A DNA stretch of 64,000 bases from JBGPTK01 sp963797765 (lineage in GTDB: Bacteria > Acidobacteriota > Terriglobia > Acidiferrales > UBA7541), in the NCBI GenBank assembly GCA_963797765.1, contig CAWCQU010000002.1, positions 992,001 to 1,056,000 on the forward strand. Reading direction: 5' to 3'. This document shows positions 52,824 through 60,730 of this stretch, piece after piece. The translations under genes and the position numbers were made by a program. The notes under the pieces were generated by a model. The model saw nothing but the letters and a program-made list of their open reading frames with translations, was not told the origin of the DNA and made no database searches. Position 1 is the stretch's first letter; each line of letters starts with the position of its first letter.

Positions 52824-52879
52824 CAGGGGTTAAAACCCCTGACTCGTAAGCATGCTTGATGTCGGAGCTGAAAGCTCCG
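52824..52879. repeat. Twin hairpins downstream of dnaN
   Basis: CAGGGGTT-AA-AACCCCTG (52824-52841) and CGGAGCT-GAA-AGCTCCG (52863-52879), both perfect, 21 bases apart. They start about 50 bases after the dnaN stop on the minus strand and could end transcription or stabilise the 3' end, but no U-run follows. Confidence 0.5.
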
Positions 52880-52931
52880 ATCCCCTAAAAAGCTTGTAAT
52901 GAATTCCTGCCTCTCGAAACGTGGGGTGCTA

Positions 52932-54044
52932 TCAGATGCGCATGGGCATTACTACGTAGCGGTAGCGGCTTTTGTCGTCGGCCAGGGGGCGGAGCTGGCC
53001 GGCGGATTGATCGTCCTTCAGGTCGAAGCTGATGGGGCCGTCGGCCGCGGCGGCGAGGAAATCGAGCAGGTATTGGGCATTGAAGCCGATGGCGATTGGC
53101 TCGCCGGTATATTCTTTTTCGATGGCTTCCTTGGCTTCGCCGTATTCGGGGCTGGAGGCCGAGATTTCGATGCCTTCCTTCGCCAGCATGAACTTCACGG
53201 CGTGCGAGCGCTGGTCAGCTAACTGCGAGACGCGTCGCAAAGCATCCTGAAGCTCGTTCCGTTCCAGCACAACGGTTTTGTTGGTTTCGCGCGGCAGCAC
53301 AGCCTCGTAGGGAGGAAACTGTCCCGTGAGTTTGCGGGAGGTGAGCAGGCGACCGCCGATTTGGAAGAACAGGTGGCTTTCGTCCTGGGCGAATTCGATT
53401 TGGGCGTCGTCCGAGGAATCGCTAGTCAGGCGCTGTACTTCCGTCATCGCTTTTTTCGGAACAAGTACGCGAATTTCCGTCGGCAGCCCTTCGAGCTTGT
53501 GATCGGTTTCCGCCATGGCCAGACGATGGCCGTCAGTGGCAACCATGGTGAGCGATTCGGGCTTCAGCACCAGCAGAGCGCCGTTTAGCGTGTAGCGCGA
53601 TTCCTCTGGCGAAATGGCGAATGTAGTCTTCGCGATCAGCATCGCCAGTTCCTTGGCGGGCAGCTTCACCAGCGCGTGCGGAAACGCCGGCAGCGCCGGG
53701 AAATTATCCTTGGACATGCCAACCATCTTGTACGTCTTGCGGTCGGAAACAATTTGCACCCAGTGATTTTCCAGCAGCTTGAATTTGATTTCGCCTTCGG
53801 GAAGCAGGCGGACGAGCTCAAGCAGTTTTTTCGCAGGAATTGTTCCGGCGCCTTCTTTCTTTATTTTGGCTTCACAGGACGTGCGGATGCTAAGTTCGAG
53901 ATCGGTGGCGGTAATCGTGAGCCGGTTGCCTTTGGCCTCGCACAGCAAATGCGAAAGAATCGGAATGGTTGTTTTGCGTTCCACCACTCCTTGCGTGTAA
54001 GAGAGTTCCTCGAGCAGATCGAATTTCTTAACGCTAAATTCCAT
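52932..54044 (-). CDS. dnaN: DNA polymerase III sliding clamp (beta subunit)
   Basis: A 370-aa ring-forming processivity factor. The N-terminus MEFSVKKFDLLEELSYTQGV, VERKTTIPILSHLLCEA and the C-terminal RYRYVVMPMRI are family hallmarks, and three clamp domains of about 120 residues fit the length. It follows dnaA on the same strand, with a 303-bp gap that looks like part of the replication origin. recF does not follow it. Confidence 0.97.
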   Translation of the reverse strand: MEFSVKKFDLLEELSYTQGVVERKTTIPILSHLLCEAKGNRLTITATDLELSIRTSCEAKIKKEGAGTIPAKKLLELVRLLPEGEIKFKLLENHWVQIVSDRKTYKMVGMSKDNFPALPAFPHALVKLPAKELAMLIAKTTFAISPEESRYTLNGALLVLKPESLTMVATDGHRLAMAETDHKLEGLPTEIRVLVPKKAMTEVQRLTSDSSDDAQIEFAQDESHLFFQIGGRLLTSRKLTGQFPPYEAVLPRETNKTVVLERNELQDALRRVSQLADQRSHAVKFMLAKEGIEISASSPEYGEAKEAIEKEYTGEPIAIGFNAQYLLDFLAAAADGPISFDLKDDQSAGQLRPLADDKSRYRYVVMPMRI

Positions 54045-54347
54045 GGACCAAGCCTCACTTTGTTCTTGCTGGCAACCGCTAACTCTACTCTTTATTCTTT
54101 ATGAAGTATAAATGAAAACCAGTAGCAGTAGCCGGGCCTGTGGAAATTGCGGGTATCTCCGCAAGTCCAATCCGCCGCGCGATATCCGCCGCGAAAAACA
54201 AACGGTGTTCCTGTGGATGCCGCCGCGCCCGAGTGCAAAATCGCGGAAGGGTTTTTCACCGGCCGGCGAAAGGAAGATATTGTCCACAGGGTTCCACAGG
54301 ACGGCACAGGCAAAACACGCGGCGGATACAAGCCGCGTGTGCGAAGT
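54045..54347. other. Candidate replication origin (oriC) between dnaA and dnaN
   Basis: Non-coding. It holds DnaA-box-like sites: TTGTCCACA (54280-54288, one mismatch to TTATCCACA), GGTTCCACA (54290-54298), and on the other strand TGTGGATGC (54212-54220) and TGTGGAAAT (54139-54147), each with two or three mismatches. An AT-rich stretch (about 54081-54118) next to the dnaN start could be the unwinding element. Position and content fit an origin; only one strong box is seen, so the true origin may be the region upstream of dnaA or both. Confidence 0.5.
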
Positions 54348-55670
54348 CTAACCGAATGAATCCAGTAACCTGTTGATCGTTCTGTTCAAATCTTTATCGG
54401 TGCGGCGCAGGTTTTCAATCTTGTTGATGGAGTGCAGCACAGTGGTGTGATGTTTGCCGCCAAATTGCCTGCCGATCTCCGGCAGCGATGCGGCGGTAAG
54501 CTGCTTCACCAGGAACATGGCCACCTGGCGGGGATATGCAATCACCTTGGAATTGCTGCGAACTTTCAAGTCCTGGGCGCGCAAACCGAAATGTTCGCCC
54601 ACACGCTTCTGAATCTGCTCGATGGTTACTTTCTTATCGTGAGTATCGATCAAATTGCGAAGCACCTGCTGCGCGGTGGCATGATCGATTTCGCATCCAG
54701 TGAGCGAGGCGTAAGCGGTCAAGCGGATCAGCGCGCCTTCGAGCTCGCGGATATTCGACTTGATCGAGCGCGCGATATATTCGGCCACATCATCCGGCAA
54801 CTTGACGCGCTCGCTTTCCGCCTTCTTCTGCAAGATGGCGATTTTCGTTTCCAGGTCAGGCATCTGGATGTCGGCGATCAATCCCCATTCGAAGCGAGAG
54901 CGCAATCTTTCTTCAATTGAAGAAATTTCCTTGGGCGGGCAATCCGACGAAATCACAATTTGCTTTTGCTGGTCGTAAAGGGCGTTGAAGGTGTGAAAAA
55001 ATTCTTCCTGGGTGCGTTCCTTGGCGGCGATGAACTGAATGTCGTCCACCAGCAGCACATCCATGGAGCGCACCCGGTCGCGGAAACTGGTCATGCGGTC
55101 GAAGCGGATTGAGGCGATCACTTCATTCGTAAATTTTTCCGCGCTCACATAGGTAAGCCGCGCCGCAGGATTGCGTTTCTTGATGGTGTGGCCGATGGCC
55201 TGCATCAGGTGCGTCTTGCCCAACCCCACTCCGCCGTAGAGGAATAGCGGGTTATACGATTTGGAGGGCTGCTCAGCCACTGCCTGTGATGCGGCGTGCG
55301 CAAACTGATTCGACGCGCCCACGACGAAGGTATCGAACGTGTAGCGCGGGTTCAGTTGATGGTTTACCGAGTCGAAGTCGAGTTTAGCTTGTGCGGATGG
55401 CTGCGAAGCGACAGTTGATGCGGCTGCCAGTTCCGGTTCGGAACAGATGAATTCCAATTGGGCATCCGGTAGCCCCACTTCCGCCAGGACGCCTTGGAGG
55501 ATCTGGCTATACGTTTCCGTCAGTCGCTTGCGGAACAGCCGCGTGGGTACCCGGACGATCAAGCGGCCGTCAGAAGACTCCTCGAGCCGTGTAGGACGAA
55601 ACCAGGTGTTAAAGCTGTGCGGATTCACACGGCGTTCGATATGTTCCAGAATCTTTTCCCAAGGATTCAT
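54348..55670 (-). CDS. dnaA: Chromosomal replication initiator protein DnaA
   Basis: About 440 aa. Domain I: PWEKILEHIERRVNPHSFNT. Domain III AAA+ core: Walker A GGVGLGKTHLMQAIGH, Walker B VLLVDDIQFIAAKERTQEEF. Domain IV helix-turn-helix with the DnaA signature: VAMFLVKQLTAASLPEIGRQ and GGKHHTTVLHSI. I chose ATG 55670 (MNPWEKI), matching family N-termini; ATG 55688 would add six residues. The following gap carries candidate DnaA boxes. It starts the minus-strand run dnaA-dnaN-gyrB-gyrA. Confidence 0.97.
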   Translation of the reverse strand: MNPWEKILEHIERRVNPHSFNTWFRPTRLEESSDGRLIVRVPTRLFRKRLTETYSQILQGVLAEVGLPDAQLEFICSEPELAAASTVASQPSAQAKLDFDSVNHQLNPRYTFDTFVVGASNQFAHAASQAVAEQPSKSYNPLFLYGGVGLGKTHLMQAIGHTIKKRNPAARLTYVSAEKFTNEVIASIRFDRMTSFRDRVRSMDVLLVDDIQFIAAKERTQEEFFHTFNALYDQQKQIVISSDCPPKEISSIEERLRSRFEWGLIADIQMPDLETKIAILQKKAESERVKLPDDVAEYIARSIKSNIRELEGALIRLTAYASLTGCEIDHATAQQVLRNLIDTHDKKVTIEQIQKRVGEHFGLRAQDLKVRSNSKVIAYPRQVAMFLVKQLTAASLPEIGRQFGGKHHTTVLHSINKIENLRRTDKDLNRTINRLLDSFG

Positions 55671-55690
55671 TAAACAGCCCACTCCCATAG

Positions 55691-55721
55691 ATTTCCACTG
55701 AGGTGGAAATCTTGTGGAAAA
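55691..55721 (-). promoter_or_regulatory. Palindrome and DnaA box upstream of dnaA
   Basis: ATTTCCAC-TGAG-GTGGAAAT (55691-55710) is a perfect inverted repeat, directly followed by TGTGGAAAA (55713-55721), an 8/9 DnaA box. A further site, ATTTCCACA, is at 55944-55952. They occupy the 325-bp gap between dnaA and the antiporter gene and could serve dnaA autoregulation or the origin itself. Nothing else was recognised in this gap. Confidence 0.45.
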
Positions 55722-55995
55722 CCACGCCTGAATTGCAGGGTCCCGTTAAGAAACAGCCCTATTTGCAGCCAAGTGCCTGATCGTACCCCCAGCTACAGGT
55801 ATCCGCGCTAGAGGAGCGCGAATAACCAGTCCTAGCAAGAGCGGGTTTACCAGGACGAGGCGGGGATTCTGCCTAAATGTGGGCGCGGGAGCAAGAAAAA
55901 AGAATATGCGCCAGGCGCGCGATCTTCACACATGATTCACAGGATTTCCACAGTTCGATCCGAGCGCAAATTAGACTTTACTTTCGCGAAAAATT

Positions 55996-57183
55996 TCATG
56001 CGGCCTTCGCCCGCGACGGAACGGAAAGTTTTGGGATCCACGCCGGCGCGTACCGCATTAAGAAAGCGTTCAAGAGAATCGTGATCAAGGAAGCGGCCAA
56101 GGTTGCGTTATAAACGTCGCGGCCCACCAGTCCGGCAGTGCGAGAAACCTCCACCAGCAGGAACGAAAATTCCCCGATCTGCGTCAGGCCGATCGCCACG
56201 GCCACCGCGGTCCAGAAAGGATATCCAAACACGCGCACCACCAGAGTCCAAACCAGCATTTTTCCAACGATGATCAGGACCAGCATGGTGGCCAGTAATC
56301 CCAAGCTCGAAAACAATTCGTTGGGCTCGATCAACGCGCCCACGGTAACAAAGAAAAGCGCGACAAACGCGTTTCGCATGGGCAAAAGCTGAGTCAGCGT
56401 CTGATGCGTATATTTCGAGCCACTGATCACCAGGCCGGCGAGGAACGCGCCAAATGCGGCGGAAAGTCCGGCTGCGTGCGTCAAGGAAGCCGTGCCAAGT
56501 GAAATCGTGAGGGCTGCCAAGAGAAACAATTCCTGATCGTTCGTTTTCGCCACCCATGAAAGCAGTGGTGGAATGCCCTTCACCGCTATCAACACCACCG
56601 GAATCAGCAGCAGAAAAGCTTTGCCCAACGTCCAGGCAATTTGGCCGAGATGCGAAGCGCCTTCTCCGGCCAACGTGGGCAGCAGCACCGTCAGGATCAC
56701 TACGGCAAAATCCTCCACCAGCGTGATTCCGATCATCACGTGGCCATGCAACGTATTCTGATCGCCGCGATCCATCAGCAGGCGGATCATTACCATGGTG
56801 CTGGCAACGGAAATCACCGCTCCGACCACAAGCCCCTGCATCAACGGCCAGCCCAATACTTTCGCCGTGAGCGTGCCCAGGCCAAGCGAGAGCATGATGC
56901 CCAGCGGAGCGCCGAGCAGGGCGATCCATTTCACCTGCAGCAATTCTTGAATGGAAAATTCCAAGCCCACCGTGAACATCAATAAAACGACGCCGATTTC
57001 CGCGAACAGTTCGAAATTATGCGGGTCGGAAATGCTGACGCCCGGAGTGAAGGGGCTGATGACGATGCCGCCGATGACAAAGCCCAGAATTAACGGGAGG
57101 CGCAATCGCCAGGCGAGAAGGCCGCCCCCAAGGGCAGCCGCGAAAATTAACGCGAGATCGCGAAACAGGACAGGAGTATCCAT
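55996..57183 (-). CDS. Kef-type cation:proton antiporter (CPA2 family)
   Basis: A 395-aa integral membrane protein with about 11-12 hydrophobic helices. CPA2 hallmarks: GFVIGGIVISPFTPGV near the start, VLLMFTVGLEFSIQELLQ, and FGAFLAGLVISGSKYTHQ; the helix LTQIGEFSFLLVEVSRTAGL is the conserved Q-x-G-E-F. It should exchange K+ or Na+ for protons. The cytoplasmic TrkA-N/RCK regulatory domain of KefB/KefC is absent; the protein ends shortly after the last helix. Located just upstream of the dnaA region, same strand. Confidence 0.92.
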   Translation of the reverse strand: MDTPVLFRDLALIFAAALGGGLLAWRLRLPLILGFVIGGIVISPFTPGVSISDPHNFELFAEIGVVLLMFTVGLEFSIQELLQVKWIALLGAPLGIMLSLGLGTLTAKVLGWPLMQGLVVGAVISVASTMVMIRLLMDRGDQNTLHGHVMIGITLVEDFAVVILTVLLPTLAGEGASHLGQIAWTLGKAFLLLIPVVLIAVKGIPPLLSWVAKTNDQELFLLAALTISLGTASLTHAAGLSAAFGAFLAGLVISGSKYTHQTLTQLLPMRNAFVALFFVTVGALIEPNELFSSLGLLATMLVLIIVGKMLVWTLVVRVFGYPFWTAVAVAIGLTQIGEFSFLLVEVSRTAGLVGRDVYNATLAASLITILLNAFLMRYAPAWIPKLSVPSRAKAA

Positions 57184-57243
57184 CGGGCCAGCATCATAAC
57201 ATTGGCGGAACCCTGGGAAACCGTCTCGCTGAAAAAAGCGGAA

Positions 57244-58341
57244 TTATTTGTCGGGGGTGGTTGGCGGAGGCGCGGCAGCCGGCAGGGGCAAATCAGGACG
57301 GGCAAAATCGTAAATGCCAAGCGAGTCCGTGGCCAGGAGCAGTCGATCCGGCTCTACAAGAATCGATACAGGTTCGACTCGTTCCCCTTCCTTGGTATAC
57401 GTGCGGTAGGTCATCTTACGGTTTCCTTCGCGATCGAGCAGAAGCAATTGATCGCCGATCGCGACGAAAACCGCCTGCGTCTGGGGGTCCACTCCCACGG
57501 CGTTGATCACTCGCTTGAAATTGGGAGCGGCTTTTTTTGCATCCTGCTCGGAAATTTCCCGGCGCACCGCCGCGGCCTCTCGCTGGATATCGAGCGAGGT
57601 GAGCGCAACATCAAACGTCGCGAACCCGAAGCGATCGTACTTGCGCAAAGTGGGCTCGGGAAAATAGGAAAAGGAATAGTAAATATGACCGGCGGCATCC
57701 GTTTCCAAATTACCCATATTCAGAAAGCGATTTAAATCGGCGTGTTCCGCAAGCTCCGCAACATCACCAAACTCTCGGACGGTCTTCCCTTTTGAGTCGA
57801 ATACTTCCACCAGGCGCGGCGTCCGCATACTGGAGACGGCGATTTCACCGCCAGGCAGCAGGATTACGGAGGTAGGCTCGGGAATGGGAATGGTCATCAC
57901 CAGTTGACCTTTCGAATCGTACACTTTCACGGCGTTCGCCCCGCGGTCTGCCACGTACACTTCGCCGCCGGGATCAACGTCCAGGTCTTCACCGTAGACG
58001 ATTCCGGATTGTTTGGTGTTTACCGGCGTCTTACCGAGCGGCCGTCCGTCCGCGTCGTAAATGCTGACGGCGGCTCCTGGCGCTGTGAGGATGTAGTAGC
58101 GTCCGGCCCCGTCACGTTTGATCGTGCGTACGCCAGTCCCCGCTCCTGGGAACACTTTGGCCCGAGCCTCGAGCGTCTTCTCATATTCGTCAAATTGAGC
58201 GCGTCCCAAAACAGAAAGGCTCGTCAAGCAAAGTGCTACAAGCAGGATTGCGCACAAGCCGAACGAGGACGCAGGACGGATCGTGACACGCCGGCCCGCC
58301 GCCAGAAAAGTATTCGCCATTGATTTGTTGCCGCTTTCCAT
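57244..58341 (-). CDS. Exported NHL-repeat (six-bladed beta-propeller) protein
   Basis: About 365 aa. A basic N-terminus is followed by one hydrophobic segment (SFGLCAILLVALCLTSLSVL) with likely cleavage near GRAQ. The rest shows recurring propeller blades with VYDSKGQLVMTIPIPEP, VFDSKGKTVREFGDV and IYDADGRPLGKTPV, the NHL pattern. It is probably periplasmic and binds a partner; no enzymatic residue is visible. Three in-frame starts (ATG 58341, ATG 58320, and a start at 58368) all keep the signal; none has a strong ribosome site. Confidence 0.78.
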   Translation of the reverse strand: MESGNKSMANTFLAAGRRVTIRPASSFGLCAILLVALCLTSLSVLGRAQFDEYEKTLEARAKVFPGAGTGVRTIKRDGAGRYYILTAPGAAVSIYDADGRPLGKTPVNTKQSGIVYGEDLDVDPGGEVYVADRGANAVKVYDSKGQLVMTIPIPEPTSVILLPGGEIAVSSMRTPRLVEVFDSKGKTVREFGDVAELAEHADLNRFLNMGNLETDAAGHIYYSFSYFPEPTLRKYDRFGFATFDVALTSLDIQREAAAVRREISEQDAKKAAPNFKRVINAVGVDPQTQAVFVAIGDQLLLLDREGNRKMTYRTYTKEGERVEPVSILVEPDRLLLATDSLGIYDFARPDLPLPAAAPPPTTPDK

Positions 58342-58469
58342 GGAAACGACCAAATCACCCCAGCGCATCCGAAGAGATGCCCTGGCGTCTGCTTCCGTTG
58401 CCCTTGATGTGCCTGAAGTGCCCGAAGGATTTCGATCATAGGGCGACAGGGGCTGCCAGGAAAATCAAT

Positions 58470-59252
58470 TCATTCCAGCAGGAACCGCTGCCGCGTGATG
58501 GATTGCGCGCGGCCGGTGGAAGGATCGACATCCAGCAGGACCGTATTCATTTGCAAGTCGCCATCGGCGACGGCAAAGCGCGCGGGCATCGAGTCGATAA
58601 ACCGGCGGATGATTCCATGCTTTTCCATTCCAATGATCGAATCGTGCGGGCCGGTCATGCCGGCATCGGTGATAAAAGCCGTGCCACCGGGCAACACATG
58701 TTCATCGGCAGTGGCCACATGCGTGTGCGTGCCAATCACTGCGGATACCTTGCCGTCCAGGTACCAGCCCATAGCCTGCTTTTCCGAAGTAGTCTCCGCG
58801 TGCATGTCCACCACGATCACCTTTGTCTCGGCGGGAATCCGCGCCAGTTCGCGATCCGACGCGCGAAAGGGACAATCGAGCGGAGCCATGAACGTGCGGC
58901 CTTGCAGGTTCAACACCGCATAGCTCACTCCGTTGCGCGCCGTGCCCAGGAACAAGCCGCTTCCGGGCGCTGTCGGCGGAAAATTCGCGGGCCGCAACAA
59001 GCGCGGCTCATGCACGAAATAATCATGAATTTCTTTCCGGTCGAATATGTGATTTCCGCCGGAGAGCACTTCCACTCCCGCCGCGATCAGTTCTTCCGCC
59101 AGGCGCGGCGTCACGCCGAATCCGGAAGCGGAATTCTCGCAGTTGGCGATTACCAGGTCGATCTGCTGCTGGGTGACGATGTCCGCCAGTCGGTCTCCCA
59201 CGATTTTGCGGCCCGGCGAACCTACGATGTCTCCAATGAAAAGAATCTTCAA
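58470..59252 (-). CDS. ymdB: YmdB-like metallophosphoesterase (TIGR00282 family)
   Basis: A 260-aa dimetal phosphoesterase; Bacillus YmdB hydrolyses 2',3'-cyclic nucleotides. Metal-binding motifs: FIGDIVGSPGR, NCENSASGFGVT, GGNHIFDRKE, VVDMHAETTSEKQ and IGTHTHVATAD. I place the start at TTG 59252 (LKILFIGDIVG read as Met), which gives the usual length; the frame runs on to 59327 but that part overlaps the 6S RNA candidate and shows no family similarity. 6S RNA next to rny/ymdB-type genes is a recurrent arrangement in several phyla, as far as I recall. Confidence 0.87.
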   Translation of the reverse strand: MKILFIGDIVGSPGRKIVGDRLADIVTQQQIDLVIANCENSASGFGVTPRLAEELIAAGVEVLSGGNHIFDRKEIHDYFVHEPRLLRPANFPPTAPGSGLFLGTARNGVSYAVLNLQGRTFMAPLDCPFRASDRELARIPAETKVIVVDMHAETTSEKQAMGWYLDGKVSAVIGTHTHVATADEHVLPGGTAFITDAGMTGPHDSIIGMEKHGIIRRFIDSMPARFAVADGDLQMNTVLLDVDPSTGRAQSITRQRFLLE

Positions 59253-59280
59253 TTTTGGTTTCTCATTTCGTGCGATTTGT

Positions 59281-59481
59281 ACGGAGCGGCCCACTTCGCC
59301 GTGTGGAGCTAAACCCTGAACCCCCACAAATAGGTGGGAACCCTGCGCCTGCCATTAGGCTTTCCCGTCCCGGTTGCCCGGTCGGGACTTGCACACCGGC
59401 AGGTCGACGGGAGCTCCCGAGGATCCAGTGTTGGTTCAAATAGGTTTTCGCACCATCACGGGCGTCGCAGGCCAACTCCGC
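59281..59481 (-). ncRNA. ssrS: 6S RNA (candidate)
   Basis: About 200 nt on the minus strand. The two ends pair as a closing stem: CGGAG/CTCCG (59480-59476 with 59286-59282), GGCC/GGCC, CGCC/GGCG. The apical half has CCTGCC...GGCAGG enclosing GTCCCG...CGGGAC. The 3' half reads GGGTTCCCACCTATTTGTGGG then GGTTCAGGGTTTAG, which matches the conserved 3' part of the central bubble of 6S RNA (E. coli GGTTCAAGGGTTACAG). A well-formed promoter ends six bases upstream. 6S RNA binds the housekeeping RNA polymerase holoenzyme and mimics an open promoter. No covariance search could be run. Confidence 0.75.
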
Positions 59482-59486
59482 AATTC

Positions 59487-59515
59487 ATTGTAACCGGGGC
59501 GCGGAAGTGCGCCAA
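59487..59515 (-). promoter_or_regulatory. Promoter of the 6S RNA candidate
   Basis: On the minus strand TTGGCG (59515-59510) and TACAAT (59492-59487) are separated by exactly 17 bp. The predicted start, six to seven bases on, coincides with the first base of the closing stem. The rest of the 404-bp gap 59253-59656 holds nothing else I recognise. Confidence 0.65.
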
Positions 59516-59656
59516 ATCGGAAACCGTGTAAGGTGCGGGAACCAGGCATTTGAGGATTGTGGAGTTGCGTATATTTCCTTCGAATCCATCACATTTTGCC
59601 GCGGCCGATAACCAAGTTCCGCCTCCCGAGTCTAATGCCGGAAAGGGAGCGGGGTG

Positions 59657-60730
59657 ATGGCGTCTCAACCGAGATTGGCGATGGCAATGACCCTTGTGGC
59701 CGTAACCCTTGCCGCAGGTGCGCTATTGGCCGTTCCAGCGAAAGAGAAACCGGGAACTCGCGCTCCTGGCCAGGCTGCGCCGTACGCGGTACAAAGCCAA
59801 GTCTCGGAGCCTCGCATCTTTGGTGAGGGGATCATCTCGACTGTCGACGATGAACAAGGTGGAACGTTCAGCCCCGATGGTAAAGAATTTTATTTCACCA
59901 AGGTAGGGGCATACACTACGTTTCCGCGTTACTCGATCATTTGCGTTTCGCATTTTCGCGATGGGGAATGGACCACGCCGGAAGTCGTTTCCTTTTCCGG
60001 GCGCACTTTGGACCTGCCGCCGCGTCTCTCGCCGGACGGGAACAAAATGTATTTCGCTTCGGCACGTCCTCTGGCGGGAGCCAAGATACCGGTGCTGAGG
60101 ATATGGAGCGTGGAACGCACGGCCACTGGCTGGGGCGAGCCGAAAGCCCTCGAAGCCCCCATAAACGCGCCGGAAGATCGCTGGAACCTCGATCCTTCCG
60201 TCACGAGGGACGGCACGCTTTATTTCACGTCCGACCGCGAAAAGCAGTTTAACTTTCATATCTACCGCTCGCGGCTGGTGGACGGGAAATATGTTGAACC
60301 GGAGAAACTCGGTCCCGCGATCAATTCGGAATTCAACGAAGCACAGCCGTTCATTTCCGCCGACGAAAAAATTTTAGTGTTCAGCTCTGCCGGCTTGGAG
60401 GAACAGCCCTTTCCTCGCCGGCCGGAAGAAATCGAGACGGGAGGAAAATTCTATCTTCGCGGCGATCTCTATGTGAGCGCGAATCTCGGCGGGAAATGGA
60501 CCACCGCCAAACACTTGGAGCACGATATCAATTCCTTCGCGGAAGAAAGCTATCCATCGCTCACGCCCGACGGACGATATTTATTCTTCAGCAGCGAGCG
60601 AAGCCCGTTTACGGTACCCACCGTTCCCAGGCTTACGCATGCGGAACTCGACCGGAAACTCCGCACACTCTGGAACGGAAAAGGGAATATTTTCTTCATC
60701 GGCATCGAAGCGCTGGAGCTTCCGCGATGA
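59657..60730 (+). CDS. Exported PD40 (TolB-like) beta-propeller protein, first of a pair
   Basis: About 357 aa with an N-terminal hydrophobic segment (LAMAMTLVAVTLAAGALLAV). Repeated PD40/WD40-like blades follow: FSPDGKEFYFTKV, LSPDGNKMYFASAR, VTRDGTLYFTSDRE, ISADEKILVFSSAG and LTPDGRYLFFSSER. No catalytic residues. Similar to the next gene in order and wording of blades, so the two arose by tandem duplication. GGGAGCGGGG precedes ATG 59657 (a GTG at 59654 is also possible). The last four bases overlap the next gene (ATGA). Confidence 0.82.
   Translation: MASQPRLAMAMTLVAVTLAAGALLAVPAKEKPGTRAPGQAAPYAVQSQVSEPRIFGEGIISTVDDEQGGTFSPDGKEFYFTKVGAYTTFPRYSIICVSHFRDGEWTTPEVVSFSGRTLDLPPRLSPDGNKMYFASARPLAGAKIPVLRIWSVERTATGWGEPKALEAPINAPEDRWNLDPSVTRDGTLYFTSDREKQFNFHIYRSRLVDGKYVEPEKLGPAINSEFNEAQPFISADEKILVFSSAGLEEQPFPRRPEEIETGGKFYLRGDLYVSANLGGKWTTAKHLEHDINSFAEESYPSLTPDGRYLFFSSERSPFTVPTVPRLTHAELDRKLRTLWNGKGNIFFIGIEALELPR

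Noticed and set aside
55877..56113. 78-aa plus-strand frame upstream of dnaA
   Set aside because: Runs into the antiporter gene on the other strand and has no ribosome site; the region is better explained as origin/regulatory.
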